Positions 1 to 4,832 of a stretch of 7,890 nucleotides of DNA are shown piece by piece. The notes under the pieces were generated by a model. That model was not told the DNA's origin and searched no databases. It saw only the letters and a list, made by a program, of their open reading frames with translations. The position numbers and the translations under genes were made by a program. Positions within the stretch are counted from its first letter, which is position 1. Each line of letters begins with the position of its first letter. The stretch is from an uncultured Clostridia bacterium (GTDB lineage Bacteria; Bacillota; Clostridia; Acetivibrionales; CALMWN01), in assembly GCA_937873555.1 (NCBI GenBank), contig CALMWN010000319.1, positions 1 through 7,890 on the forward strand. The letters run 5' to 3'.

Positions 1-47
1 GAGATTTCTGCCTGTCTCGTGGGCTCGGAGATGTGTATAAGAGACAG
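1..47 (+). other. Nextera Read-2 (i7-side) sequencing adapter, artefact
   Basis: Library-construction sequence, not genomic. It reads in order: the tail of the P7 primer (GAGAT, 1-5), an 8-base index TTCTGCCT (6-13) matching the Nextera i7 index known as N703, the Read-2 primer part GTCTCGTGGGCTCGG (14-28), and the 19-bp Tn5 mosaic end AGATGTGTATAAGAGACAG (29-47). Genomic sequence begins at 48. The match is exact over the full known adapter structure, so I am very sure. Confidence 0.98.
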
Positions 48-71
48 ATCAAATCGTTACTCCTTTTGGAT

Positions 72-103
72 TTCTAAACCCGTCGAAATCGGCGGGTTTA
101 GAA
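72..103. other. 11-bp perfect hairpin downstream of the toxin-antitoxin operon
   Basis: TTCTAAACCCG (72-82) and CGGGTTTAGAA (93-103) form a perfect 11-bp stem around a 10-nt loop. It lies 22 bp past the stop codon of the antitoxin gene, where a transcript end is expected. Neither strand has a U-tract after the stem, so it is not a standard intrinsic terminator; it could be an mRNA 3' end stabiliser or a weak terminator. On the minus strand the stem is followed by AAAAGGAG, which looks like a ribosome binding site for a further gene cut off at position 48. Confidence 0.5.
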
Positions 104-125
104 TGGTAGTCAATATAGCATTTCC

Positions 126-410
126 TTATTTTTGAGGCTGTTCTGTAGGGACGACAGCCAGCGTATACCCCAGCGGCTGTAGGATTTTGAACAGCGTATC
201 GATTTGCGGTGTGGCCTTCATACTTTCCAGTCTGGCTATAGCAGGCTGTTTTAAGCCTGCAAGGTCAGCCAGCTGTTTTTGCGACAAGCCTTTGGCTTCT
301 CTGGCTTCTATCAGCTTTCCGATTAATGCTACCTCGAATTCAATCTTGGCCTTCTGCGAAGGGTCAATGAATGCAGGATCATTCCAAAGCTTATTAAAAT
401 TTGTTCCCAT
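126..410 (-). CDS. higA: XRE-family HTH antitoxin, HigA-like
   Basis: Protein of 94 residues, the presumed antitoxin and DNA-binding autorepressor of a type II toxin-antitoxin pair. An N-terminal helical stretch (about 1-28) precedes a Cro/C1-type helix-turn-helix: GLSQKQLADLAGL-KQPAIARLE at about 41-62, with the usual Q-x-x-A at the first helix and the A-I-A-R-L-E recognition-helix ending. A short hydrophobic strand (YTLAVVP, 82-88) follows. The ATG at 410 is preceded by AAAGGAG inside the last codons of the toxin gene, and only 2 bp separate toxin stop from antitoxin start, so the two are co-transcribed and probably translationally coupled. Toxin-first order is typical of HigBA-like systems. 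The likely operators are the inverted repeats at 804-821 and 829-846. The family call is firm; the symbol higA rests on gene order and partner family. Confidence 0.88.
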   Translation of the reverse strand: MGTNFNKLWNDPAFIDPSQKAKIEFEVALIGKLIEAREAKGLSQKQLADLAGLKQPAIARLESMKATPQIDTLFKILQPLGYTLAVVPTEQPQK

Positions 411-412
411 AT

Positions 413-772
413 CTATCTGCTCCTTTCCAGGTGGTCGGCTAAATTTCGTTTCGCCTGCTCAATTTCTCTTTTTGGAGTCTTTTTTGTCTTTTTCATAAAG
501 TGGTGAAGCAATACAAAGGTGTTCTCCTTGAAGTAAAAAAAGAAAATCCTATCGCTTAATGGACGCAGTTCCCATATATCTCCTTCGATATGCTTGACAA
601 ACGGTTCGCCTGCTCGGGTTCCGTATTCCTGCAATACTCTGATATAAGTCAGTATCTTTTCAGATCGTATGCGCTCGTTCTTGCTGGTTTTCCCCTTTTC
701 CTGCAATTCGATCATGAAATCCTTTATCGGTTCCTTACCGTTTCGGTCTTCGTAAAATTCAACTTCAAACAT
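413..772 (-). CDS. higB: RelE/ParE-superfamily toxin, Gp49/HigB-like
   Basis: Protein of 119 residues matching the phage-derived Gp49-like (PF05973) branch of the RelE/ParE superfamily. Members of this branch paired with XRE antitoxins are generally ribosome-dependent mRNA interferases. Recognisable parts are the N-terminal strand (VEFYEDRNGKEPIKDF, 4-19), the central W-E-L-R-P (68-72) with S-D-R-I-F-F-F-Y-F (73-81), and the C-terminal hallmark in which F-V-L-L-H-H-F-M-K-K-T-K-K-T-P (86-100) is followed by an E-x-x-x-A-K-R helix. The ORF looks intact. The ATG at 772 has AAGGGG 12 nt upstream and a closer AAGGA touching the start. It is the first gene of the pair, with the antitoxin 2 bp downstream. 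A TATAAT box and two inverted repeats lie immediately upstream. The activity is inferred from the family. Confidence 0.88.
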   Translation of the reverse strand: MFEVEFYEDRNGKEPIKDFMIELQEKGKTSKNERIRSEKILTYIRVLQEYGTRAGEPFVKHIEGDIWELRPLSDRIFFFYFKENTFVLLHHFMKKTKKTPKREIEQAKRNLADHLERSR

Positions 773-905
773 TCCTTAGTATTCCCCTTGTATGTAATAT
801 TATAATAACATATTCGTTATTAAAACACAATAACAAATTTGTTATTGCTATGGCATCGGCAAGTTTTGCTGCTTCTAACCGGTGCAATTGTATTTCTGAA
901 TTCAT
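765..905 (-). CDS. possible 46-aa leader ORF overlapping the toxin start
   Basis: An open frame of 46 codons starts at ATG 905 with a good ribosome binding site (AGGGAG, 914-919, 8 nt away). Its TGA stop overlaps the toxin start codon by 8 nt. The first 22 residues (MNSEIQLHRLEAAKLADAIA...) look like a soluble amphipathic helix. The remainder is read through the two operator palindromes and is hydrophobic and low in complexity. It sits behind the strong promoter at 976-1004. It could be a leader peptide coupling translation into the toxin gene, or the surviving start of a gene whose 3' end was lost when the toxin-antitoxin unit arrived. I do not recognise the protein. Confidence 0.3.
   Translation of the reverse strand: MNSEIQLHRLEAAKLADAIAITNLLLCFNNEYVIIILHTRGILRNV
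799..804 (-). promoter_or_regulatory. -10 box of the proximal toxin-antitoxin promoter
   Basis: A perfect TATAAT on the minus strand, 27 bp upstream of the toxin ATG, predicts a start of transcription near 792. No good -35 box is present at 17 bp (TGTTTT); TTGTGT exists only at 20-bp spacing. The box abuts the inverted repeat at 804-821, so a bound repressor would block it. This fits an autoregulated toxin-antitoxin promoter. Confidence 0.5.
804..821. promoter_or_regulatory. operator 1 of the toxin-antitoxin operon, AATAAC-N6-GTTATT
   Basis: Inverted repeat with perfect 6-bp arms AATAAC and GTTATT around ATATTC. It fills the space between the TATAAT box and any -35 region of the proximal toxin promoter. 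The same arms and the same 6-bp spacing recur at 829-846, which makes a chance match unlikely. The probable ligand is the XRE antitoxin dimer or the toxin-antitoxin complex. Confidence 0.7.
829..846. promoter_or_regulatory. operator 2 of the toxin-antitoxin operon, perfect 18-bp palindrome
   Basis: AATAACAAATTTGTTATT is perfectly self-complementary and shares arms and spacing with operator 1. The two sites are 25 bp apart start to start. This is the stronger site by symmetry and probably the primary antitoxin binding site. Confidence 0.7.
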
Positions 906-922
906 ATTATTTTCTCCCTAAG

Positions 923-940
923 CACCTCGAATTCGAGGTG
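923..940. promoter_or_regulatory. 18-bp perfect palindrome in the toxin-antitoxin leader
   Basis: CACCTCGAATTCGAGGTG is perfectly self-complementary and can form a 7-bp stem with an AATT loop. It lies between the promoter at 976-1004 and the ribosome binding site at 914-919. It differs in sequence from the AATAAC operators, so it is probably read by another protein or acts as an RNA hairpin near the ribosome binding site. On the plus strand it is followed by a TTTAAAAATTTTTT tract, but no plus-strand gene precedes it, so a terminator role is unlikely. Confidence 0.5.
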
Positions 941-975
941 TTTAAAAATTTTTTCTGATGTCTCAACTATATAAA

Positions 976-1004
976 ATTATAGCAAAATTTACCTTTATTC
1001 GCAA
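976..1004 (-). promoter_or_regulatory. sigma-A promoter with extended -10, upstream of the toxin-antitoxin unit
   Basis: Minus strand: -35 TTGCGA (999-1004), 17-bp spacer, -10 TATAAT (976-981) preceded by the TGC of an extended -10. This is the best-formed promoter of the left region. Transcription would start near 969, pass the palindrome at 923-940 and reach the 46-codon ORF and the toxin-antitoxin genes. It begins only 9 bp past the stop codon of the recombinase remnant. Confidence 0.65.
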
Positions 1005-1012
1005 TCCGTATT

Positions 1013-1318
1013 CTACCCGGCAAGCTCTTTGGCCAGTCCCCTGGCCTCTGCCATCAGTTCCTCATCGACCTCGACATCCCTCGCTGTCGGCATAACCATC
1101 GGCAGTCCGAACATTTCCTTCATCTCCACATACCCGATGAATTTATAATAGATATCCACCCGCTGGCTTTTGCTGCCGTCAGGATTGTCTGTCTTAACAT
1201 AGACTACGATCTTCTGTATCAGCTCGTTGAGGATATGCGTATTAAGCTCGGTGATATCAGTATACTTCCGGATAATCGGCAGGAAATTCTCGATATTCTC
1301 GTATATGAGCTTGCCGAA
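1013..1318 (-). pseudogene. 3' remnant of a large serine recombinase gene (DUF4368 C-terminus)
   Basis: An open minus-strand reading of 101 codons ending in TAG encodes the C-terminal tail of a large serine recombinase of the kind carried by integrative elements of Firmicutes. The signature is the DUF4368 region: E-N-F-L-P-I-I-R-K-Y-T-D-I-T-E-L, then LNELIQKIVVYV, then the Q-R-V-D-I-Y-Y-K-F-I-G strand. No start codon, resolvase catalytic domain or zinc-ribbon is present; homology stops at about 1318, where a gene on the other strand begins. The stretch is visibly richer in G and C than its neighbours, as expected of acquired DNA. Such enzymes integrate and excise elements at specific sites; this fragment cannot be active. 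Confidence 0.78.
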
Positions 1319-1321
1319 GCT

Positions 1322-1504
1322 ATGTTGGTAATTGTTTTGAATAGTTATGGTATTTTAAAAGATAGTCTATTCCAATCTACTGCAAGAGAATATGGTTTTG
1401 CTCGTTCTGGTGAAAAAATTCAGATAACCATGCAAAAGGCCTATGACTTTTTATTAAAAAGCGGACGAGTAAAAGAAACTGATGGAAAAGTCGTAGCAGT
1501 TTAA
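1322..1504 (+). pseudogene. 3' remnant of a DUF3320-type helicase/nuclease gene
   Basis: Sixty codons ending in TAA resemble the winged-helix-like DUF3320 module found at the C-terminus of very large SF1 helicase proteins. The pattern is a leading helix, then YGILKDSLFQSTAREYGF, A-R-S-G-E-K-I-Q, a helix with AYDFLLKSG, and a final turn with DGK. The frame stays open upstream to an ATG at 1235, but those first 29 codons are only the antisense of the recombinase remnant, so that ATG is not the gene's own start. Codon use is AT-rich, unlike the recombinase end. The helicase, Walker and nuclease parts are absent. It points in the same direction as the small repeat gene at 1613, which may have been its operon partner. 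The family assignment comes from pattern memory and is moderate. Confidence 0.5.
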
Positions 1505-1612
1505 GAAGCAAATAGAAATAACCAGTCAACGATCTGCTTGCTGTGCAAAAGCCAAGGAGGCATTAAAATAAATTTATGCTTAACGTAGCAAAAGCTAAAA
1601 ATTAAGTGAAAA

Positions 1613-1834
1613 ATGGACGTATTGACTGGGCATGGATCAAATAGTCTATCCGACATTACTGAAGCAATTGAAAGTATTAAGGGCTCAGCCGGATACGATC
1701 TTTCAGATTTACACTCATCAATTGAAAGCATCAAGGGTTCAACTGGGTATGATCTGACAGATATACATTCAAGTTTGTCAAATATTGAATCATCATTGAG
1801 CTCAATAGATTTGACGTTAACAATGAAAGACTAA
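1613..1834 (+). CDS. small protein of 18-residue repeats, function unknown
   Basis: Acidic, serine-rich protein of 73 residues. Two adjacent 18-residue units (19-36 and 37-54), each starting IESIKGS and continuing G-Y-D-L-x-D-x-H-S-S, match at 15 of 18 positions. Partial copies flank them (TGHGSNSLSDITEA at 5-18, LSNIESSLSSI at 55-65). The underlying 54-bp units (1667-1720, 1721-1774) differ at 14 bases by my count, mostly in silent positions, and the three amino acid changes are conservative (A/T, S/T, L/I). That is the mark of a translated gene under selection. There is no cysteine, signal peptide or membrane segment; heptad-like I/L spacing suggests an oligomerising helical rod. The ATG at 1613 follows an in-frame TGA and has only a weak ribosome binding site (AAGTGAAA). 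I do not recognise the family. Confidence 0.6.
   Translation: MDVLTGHGSNSLSDITEAIESIKGSAGYDLSDLHSSIESIKGSTGYDLTDIHSSLSNIESSLSSIDLTLTMKD
1667..1774 (+). repeat. two tandem 54-bp coding repeats
   Basis: Units 1667-1720 and 1721-1774 lie within the small plus-strand gene, both beginning ATTGAAAG. About 40 of 54 bases match and most differences are at third codon positions, so the duplication is old and has been kept at the protein level. Confidence 0.75.
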
Positions 1835-1913
1835 ATTCCCAGAGGGTGAAGTAATATGGTTCGAGTTCGAGAACAAAAATTGGGTTTAAATTAAAGCAAA
1901 TTTCACGAAGCAT

Positions 1914-1948
1914 AAAAAATCCTTAGAACCACTACGATTCTAAGGATT
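1914..1948 (-). terminator. intrinsic terminator of tRNA-Thr
   Basis: A perfect 11-bp stem (1938-1948 with 1918-1928, arms AATCCTTAGAA and TTCTAAGGATT) has a 9-nt loop and, on the minus strand, runs straight into a U-tract (1914-1919). It begins 8 bp after the encoded CCA of the tRNA. It ends the tRNA transcript and shields the plus-strand genes from antisense transcription. Confidence 0.85.
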
Positions 1949-1956
1949 ATATCCAC

Positions 1957-2031
1957 TGGAGCTGGTGAGAGGAATTGAACCTCCAACCTGCGGTTTACGA
2001 TACCGCTGCTCTGCCATTGAGCCACACCAGC
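1957..2031 (-). tRNA. tRNA-Thr, anticodon CGT
   Basis: Complete cloverleaf on the minus strand; the tRNA body is 1960-2031 and an encoded CCA lies at 1957-1959. The acceptor stem is a perfect 7 bp (GCTGGTG with CACCAGC). The D-arm is GCTC/GAGC with loop AATGGCA. The anticodon stem is GCGGT/ACCGC with loop ATCGTAA, giving anticodon CGT, which reads threonine codon ACG. The variable loop is 5 nt, and the T-stem GGAGG/CCTCT carries one G-U pair with loop TTCAATT. The discriminator base is T. Position 32 is A instead of the common pyrimidine, which is unusual but not disabling. The gene has its own promoter (2073-2101) and terminator (1914-1948). A truncated tRNA-Thr with the same anticodon lies 71 bp upstream. 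Confidence 0.95.
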
Positions 2032-2039
2032 ATATATGT

Positions 2040-2061
2040 GAGGGCGGGACTTCCGGCCCTC
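2040..2061. other. GC-rich hairpin in the tRNA-Thr leader
   Basis: GAGGGC (2040-2045) and GCCCTC (2056-2061) form a 6-bp stem. The loop can add two more G-C pairs. In the minus-strand transcript it lies about 5 nt after the predicted start and 8 nt before the mature tRNA 5' end, so it may influence 5' processing. On the plus strand it is followed by GTTTTCACTTT and could act as a weak terminator. Confidence 0.45.
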
Positions 2062-2072
2062 GTTTTCACTTT

Positions 2073-2101
2073 ATTATAACTTACTCATCCTACCTTATCA
2101 A
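2073..2101 (-). promoter_or_regulatory. sigma-A promoter of the intact tRNA-Thr
   Basis: Minus strand: -35 TTGATA (2096-2101, 5 of 6 to consensus), 17-bp spacer, -10 TATAAT (2073-2078). The predicted start is near 2066, about 35 nt before the tRNA. The -35 box begins one base past the point where the truncated upstream tRNA loses homology (2103), so the promoter arrived with, or was preserved by, the DNA on the low-coordinate side of the break. Confidence 0.72.
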
Positions 2102-2102
2102 C

Positions 2103-2156
2103 AACCCACGACCCATTCATTACGAGTGAATTGCTCTACCCCTGAGCCACAGCGGC
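2103..2156 (-). pseudogene. truncated tRNA-Thr (CGT), lacking the 3' half of the T-arm and the acceptor strand
   Basis: The minus strand has the 5' 54 nt of a tRNA: acceptor 5' strand GCCGCTG, D-arm GCTC/GAGC with loop AGGGGTA, and anticodon stem ATTCA/TGAAT with loop CTCGTAA (anticodon CGT). The variable loop GGGTC and the T-stem 5' strand GTGGG follow, then TT. Homology stops there: the C of the T-loop TTC, the T-stem 3' strand and the acceptor 3' strand (expected CAGCGGC) are missing, and I find no copy of that half elsewhere in the window. It retains a promoter (2211-2238). It cannot form a working tRNA. T-loops of tRNA genes are classic attachment sites for integrative elements, so the break may mark an old integration or an imprecise deletion. 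Confidence 0.82.
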
Positions 2157-2402
2157 TTATTTTTCATAAAACCCTGTAATTGTTGCTGTTGAAGCATTCC
2201 ACCCCAATACATTATAACACAAATTTTTATTTTGTCACGTCTAATTTCATATAAAACTGCCTGAAATCATCTCAATTGGTTTACAAACCCAGATATAAAT
2301 TGTACAATTTGTGCGGCCTTCGCTCTTGTTTCATGAAGCACATGGGTGTATATTATGAATCACCGCTGCTCTCTTTATTATAAAGCATCTCACCCTTCAG
2401 TT
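2157..2402. other. intergenic stretch between the kinase gene and the tRNA relic
   Basis: These 246 bp hold no convincing gene. They contain the tRNA promoter at 2211-2238 and a 14-bp perfect palindrome AAATTGTACAATTT (2297-2310) of unknown role. No strong hairpin with a U-tract is seen after the kinase stop codon at 2403, so the end of the catabolic transcript is not obvious. Confidence 0.5.
2211..2238 (-). promoter_or_regulatory. sigma-A promoter of the truncated tRNA-Thr
   Basis: Minus strand: -35 GTGACA (2233-2238, 5 of 6), 16-bp spacer, -10 TATAAT (2211-2216). The predicted start near 2204 is about 48 nt before the 5' end of the relic. It probably still fires, so the relic may be transcribed and read through into the intact tRNA. 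Confidence 0.65.
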
Positions 2403-3857
2403 CTATTCCATATTACTATTTAAAATCTCAGCAGCATCCCTTAAAGTATTCTTAGTTCCTACATTACCGGGGAAAATGATATATGGTAATCCCGGAAATT
2501 TACTTTCTCCACCGGTAATCCACACCGGAACTCCCGGTTTTATCTGACCCGCAACCAGTGCCCTTTTTACATTGAGACCCTTTGTTCCAATATCGCTTGA
2601 AGTTATTCCACCCTTTGCAATTATATAATTGGGTCTTACCTTTAATTTTTTAACTATGCTGGTTACTGCATCAGAAATTTTTATAGATATCCTTAATTCT
2701 TCCTCTTTATTTTCCTTGCCTATATCCAGCCTTTCCCTTTTTGTGTATACAGCCACAGTTTTTCCCGAGCTGATGCAGCTTTCACATAAATCCACAACCC
2801 TGTTTACTTCAGCTGCAAGTTTTGGTGTGTCCAACACAAGATGCTGATTGAATTCAATAAATTCAACAAAACTGCTGTTTCTTAATTCTTCCAACTGCTC
2901 CGAGGTTTTCTTTACATGTGAACCGACAATAATAAGTCCGCCATTTTTATTATCCTTTTTAATAAGATCCTTCTTTAAAAGCAATTCCTTGTCTGATACT
3001 CCGCCAATTACCTTCGTAAAAGCAGCAGCCGTACGGAACATAAAATTTCTGCCGGACTTTATGGCTTTTATCAGTGCTATGGAAAATATTTTAACATCAA
3101 CATAATCTATGGCATCCACCACAACCTTATTGAAGCCCTCCACTCTCAACAGCTTTTCCGCTATCCTGTCAATATCCGTATTCCTAATGCTTTCATGGGA
3201 TATATACTCGACATTCTCTGCCTTGAATTCTCCATGGCACTTTTCCTCAATCCATTTTCCAAGATGCGACTGTGTATATCCGAAGGTTTTGTCTGCAGCA
3301 AATTCAGTTTCTCCGGCAGGCATCAGATACTCTCCTTCCTGAACATAATGCACGCTGTCTATTGTAAACCTTCCTCCCTCCTTGAAAAATGGGAATATGA
3401 CTTCTCCATTAAAGCGGATATTGGAATTTGCTTCGATTGTTTCCTTTAAAACATTTGTTTCCAGTGGATAATGACCTCTAAGGGTAGAATCACTCCGGCT
3501 TATCACGATAAATTCCTTTTTTAGTTTTCCTGATACCTCCAGAATATTCAACGCAATTTCCCTGTGCACCTTTTTTGTCTCTTCGGCGGTAAAGCCTCTC
3601 GAATTGGTTAGTATGAAAAATATGGAGCTGTTTTCTTTGAAACCTTCTTCGATGCTTTCCACAGACCAATCAGTATAAACAGATACATTATGAACTGTTT
3701 GCACACCTGTAGGGTCGTCATCAAGAACAATTATTTTTTTATTAAATTGCTGTAAAGCATGTTGAATTTTCATATCCACATCGTCTTGATTTACCGGACT
3801 AAATTTCTTAAAAGCCTCTGCTGCAATAATTTTATTGCTTTTCATTATACAATTCAT
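2403..3857 (-). CDS. four-carbon acid sugar kinase (DUF1537 family, OtnK/LtnK-like)
   Basis: Cytoplasmic ATP-dependent kinase of 484 residues, the usual size for the DUF1537 family. Members phosphorylate tetronates or 2-oxo-tetronates at the 4-hydroxyl. The N-terminal substrate domain shows LDDDPTG (45-51), SRSDSTLRGHYP (120-131) and FPFFKEGGRFT (155-165), followed by the family's H-Y-V-Q-E-G-E-Y-L-M-P-A-G-E-T-E-F-A stretch. The C-terminal nucleotide domain shows AKGGITSSD (414-422), VPVWITGGES and FPGNVG (462-467). No key part is missing. The dehydrogenase gene ends 29 bp upstream, so the two are one operon and probably consecutive steps. The ATG at 3857 touches its AAAGGGG motif; the in-frame ATG at 3845 has 12-nt spacing and may be the true start (480 aa). 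The exact substrate (threonate, erythronate or other) is not readable from the sequence. Confidence 0.9.
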   Translation of the reverse strand: MNCIMKSNKIIAAEAFKKFSPVNQDDVDMKIQHALQQFNKKIIVLDDDPTGVQTVHNVSVYTDWSVESIEEGFKENSSIFFILTNSRGFTAEETKKVHREIALNILEVSGKLKKEFIVISRSDSTLRGHYPLETNVLKETIEANSNIRFNGEVIFPFFKEGGRFTIDSVHYVQEGEYLMPAGETEFAADKTFGYTQSHLGKWIEEKCHGEFKAENVEYISHESIRNTDIDRIAEKLLRVEGFNKVVVDAIDYVDVKIFSIALIKAIKSGRNFMFRTAAAFTKVIGGVSDKELLLKKDLIKKDNKNGGLIIVGSHVKKTSEQLEELRNSSFVEFIEFNQHLVLDTPKLAAEVNRVVDLCESCISSGKTVAVYTKRERLDIGKENKEEELRISIKISDAVTSIVKKLKVRPNYIIAKGGITSSDIGTKGLNVKRALVAGQIKPGVPVWITGGESKFPGLPYIIFPGNVGTKNTLRDAAEILNSNME

Positions 3858-3886
3858 CCCCTTTGCAGGTATTTCTCTGAATATAC

Positions 3887-4777
3887 CTAATTATTTTTAA
3901 CTTCTATTCCTGCAAGATTTTCGTAGAACTTAACAATTGCACTATGATCTTCTTCCAAAGAGCCGCTGACTTTCAGTGACTGCATAATTTCAAGCAACAT
4001 GCCTGTAAGAGGTAATGGTACATCAGTTGAATGGGCAGTGGACATTACATTCTTAATATCTTTAAGATTAATTGATATTTTGCCCCCTGGCGTGAAATCC
4101 CTATTAATTATTTTTTTAGCCTTAGCATCCAGAACTGTACTTCCGGCAAGCCCCCCCCTTATGGCAGCATATACCTTTTCGGGGTCAGCGCCATTCTTAC
4201 TTGCGAGAACGAAAGCCTCAGATACCGCCGCAATGGTAAGGTTTACAATTATCTGATTTGCCAGTTTGGTCACTGATCCGCTTCCAAAGTCCCCCACCAA
4301 TATTGCCGAACTTCCCATGATATCAAAATACGGAGTAACAAGTTCAAAAACTTCCTCTTTACCACCTACCATAAATGCAAGAGTCCCGTCGACAGCCTTG
4401 GGCTCACCCCCACTGACTGGTGCATCGAGGAACTCAACGCCAAACCGTGAAAGTCCTTCCGCACATTCCCGTGACTCATTGGGCGTCACAGAACTCATAT
4501 CCACAACAATAGTACCCTTCTTCATAAATACCGAAAGACCGTTTTCCCCGAAAAGGACATCTTTCACAATACTCCCATTAGGAAGAATCGTAAATATAAG
4601 GTCGCATTCTGCACCTATCCGGGAAATTTCCGACAATTCCGCACCAAGCGAGCAAACCTCCGCTGTGTTTTCCTTTTTAATATCATAAACACTTAGAGCA
4701 CAGCCACCTTTGAGAAGATTTTTTGCCATGGGCTTTCCCATGATTCCCAGGCCTATAAAGCCAATTTTTTTAGGCAT
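3887..4777 (-). CDS. garR: GarR/LtnD-type beta-hydroxyacid dehydrogenase
   Basis: Protein of 296 residues in the 3-hydroxyisobutyrate dehydrogenase superfamily, very close in pattern to 2-hydroxy-3-oxopropionate (tartronate semialdehyde) reductase GarR. It has the Rossmann motif GLGIMG (9-14) and Asp32 at the end of the second strand, which favours NAD. It also has the substrate motif DAPVSGGEPKAVDGTL (118-133), catalytic Lys171 with Asn175 in KLANQ, and the GarR-like block IRGGLAGSTVLDAKA (206-220). It either reduces tartronate semialdehyde to glycerate or, given the DUF1537 kinase 29 bp downstream, oxidises a tetronate to the 2-oxo acid as LtnD/OtnD do. The ATG at 4777 has an excellent AAGGAGG 6 nt away. 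Family membership is certain; the choice between GarR and LtnD roles is open. Confidence 0.88.
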   Translation of the reverse strand: MPKKIGFIGLGIMGKPMAKNLLKGGCALSVYDIKKENTAEVCSLGAELSEISRIGAECDLIFTILPNGSIVKDVLFGENGLSVFMKKGTIVVDMSSVTPNESRECAEGLSRFGVEFLDAPVSGGEPKAVDGTLAFMVGGKEEVFELVTPYFDIMGSSAILVGDFGSGSVTKLANQIIVNLTIAAVSEAFVLASKNGADPEKVYAAIRGGLAGSTVLDAKAKKIINRDFTPGGKISINLKDIKNVMSTAHSTDVPLPLTGMLLEIMQSLKVSGSLEEDHSAIVKFYENLAGIEVKNN

Positions 4778-4832
4778 GCTATCCCTCCTTAATACTTATT
4801 ATTACAGTTATACTTTGTTGAGCTCTTCTTCA

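Noticed and set aside
72..103. Standard rho-independent terminator for the toxin-antitoxin operon
   Set aside because: The stem is perfect, but no run of T follows on either strand, so it was listed only as a hairpin.
1576..1605. Nine-codon plus-strand ORF after an AAGGAGG at 1554-1560
   Set aside because: The ribosome binding site is consensus but 15 nt from the ATG and the peptide is too short to support. It may be the remains of a gene start or a leader for the gene at 1613.
1857..1895. Twelve-codon plus-strand ORF after AGAGGGTG
   Set aside because: It is too short, ends before the terminator hairpin and has no similarity to anything I recognise; at best a relic of a next gene.
1501..1913. 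Two minus-strand open frames of 77 and 60 codons
   Set aside because: They run antisense to the small repeat gene, whose silent-site divergence shows the plus strand is the coding one; they have no plausible ribosome binding sites or domains.
2297..2310. AAATTGTACAATTT palindrome as an operator
   Set aside because: It is AT-rich and single-copy, and not placed against a promoter or gene start, so there is no basis for a function.
4266..4688. 140-codon plus-strand open frame
   Set aside because: It lies wholly antisense within the dehydrogenase gene, whose motifs are unmistakable, and it has no recognisable protein features of its own. Other plus-strand frames inside 2403-7034 are rejected for the same reason.
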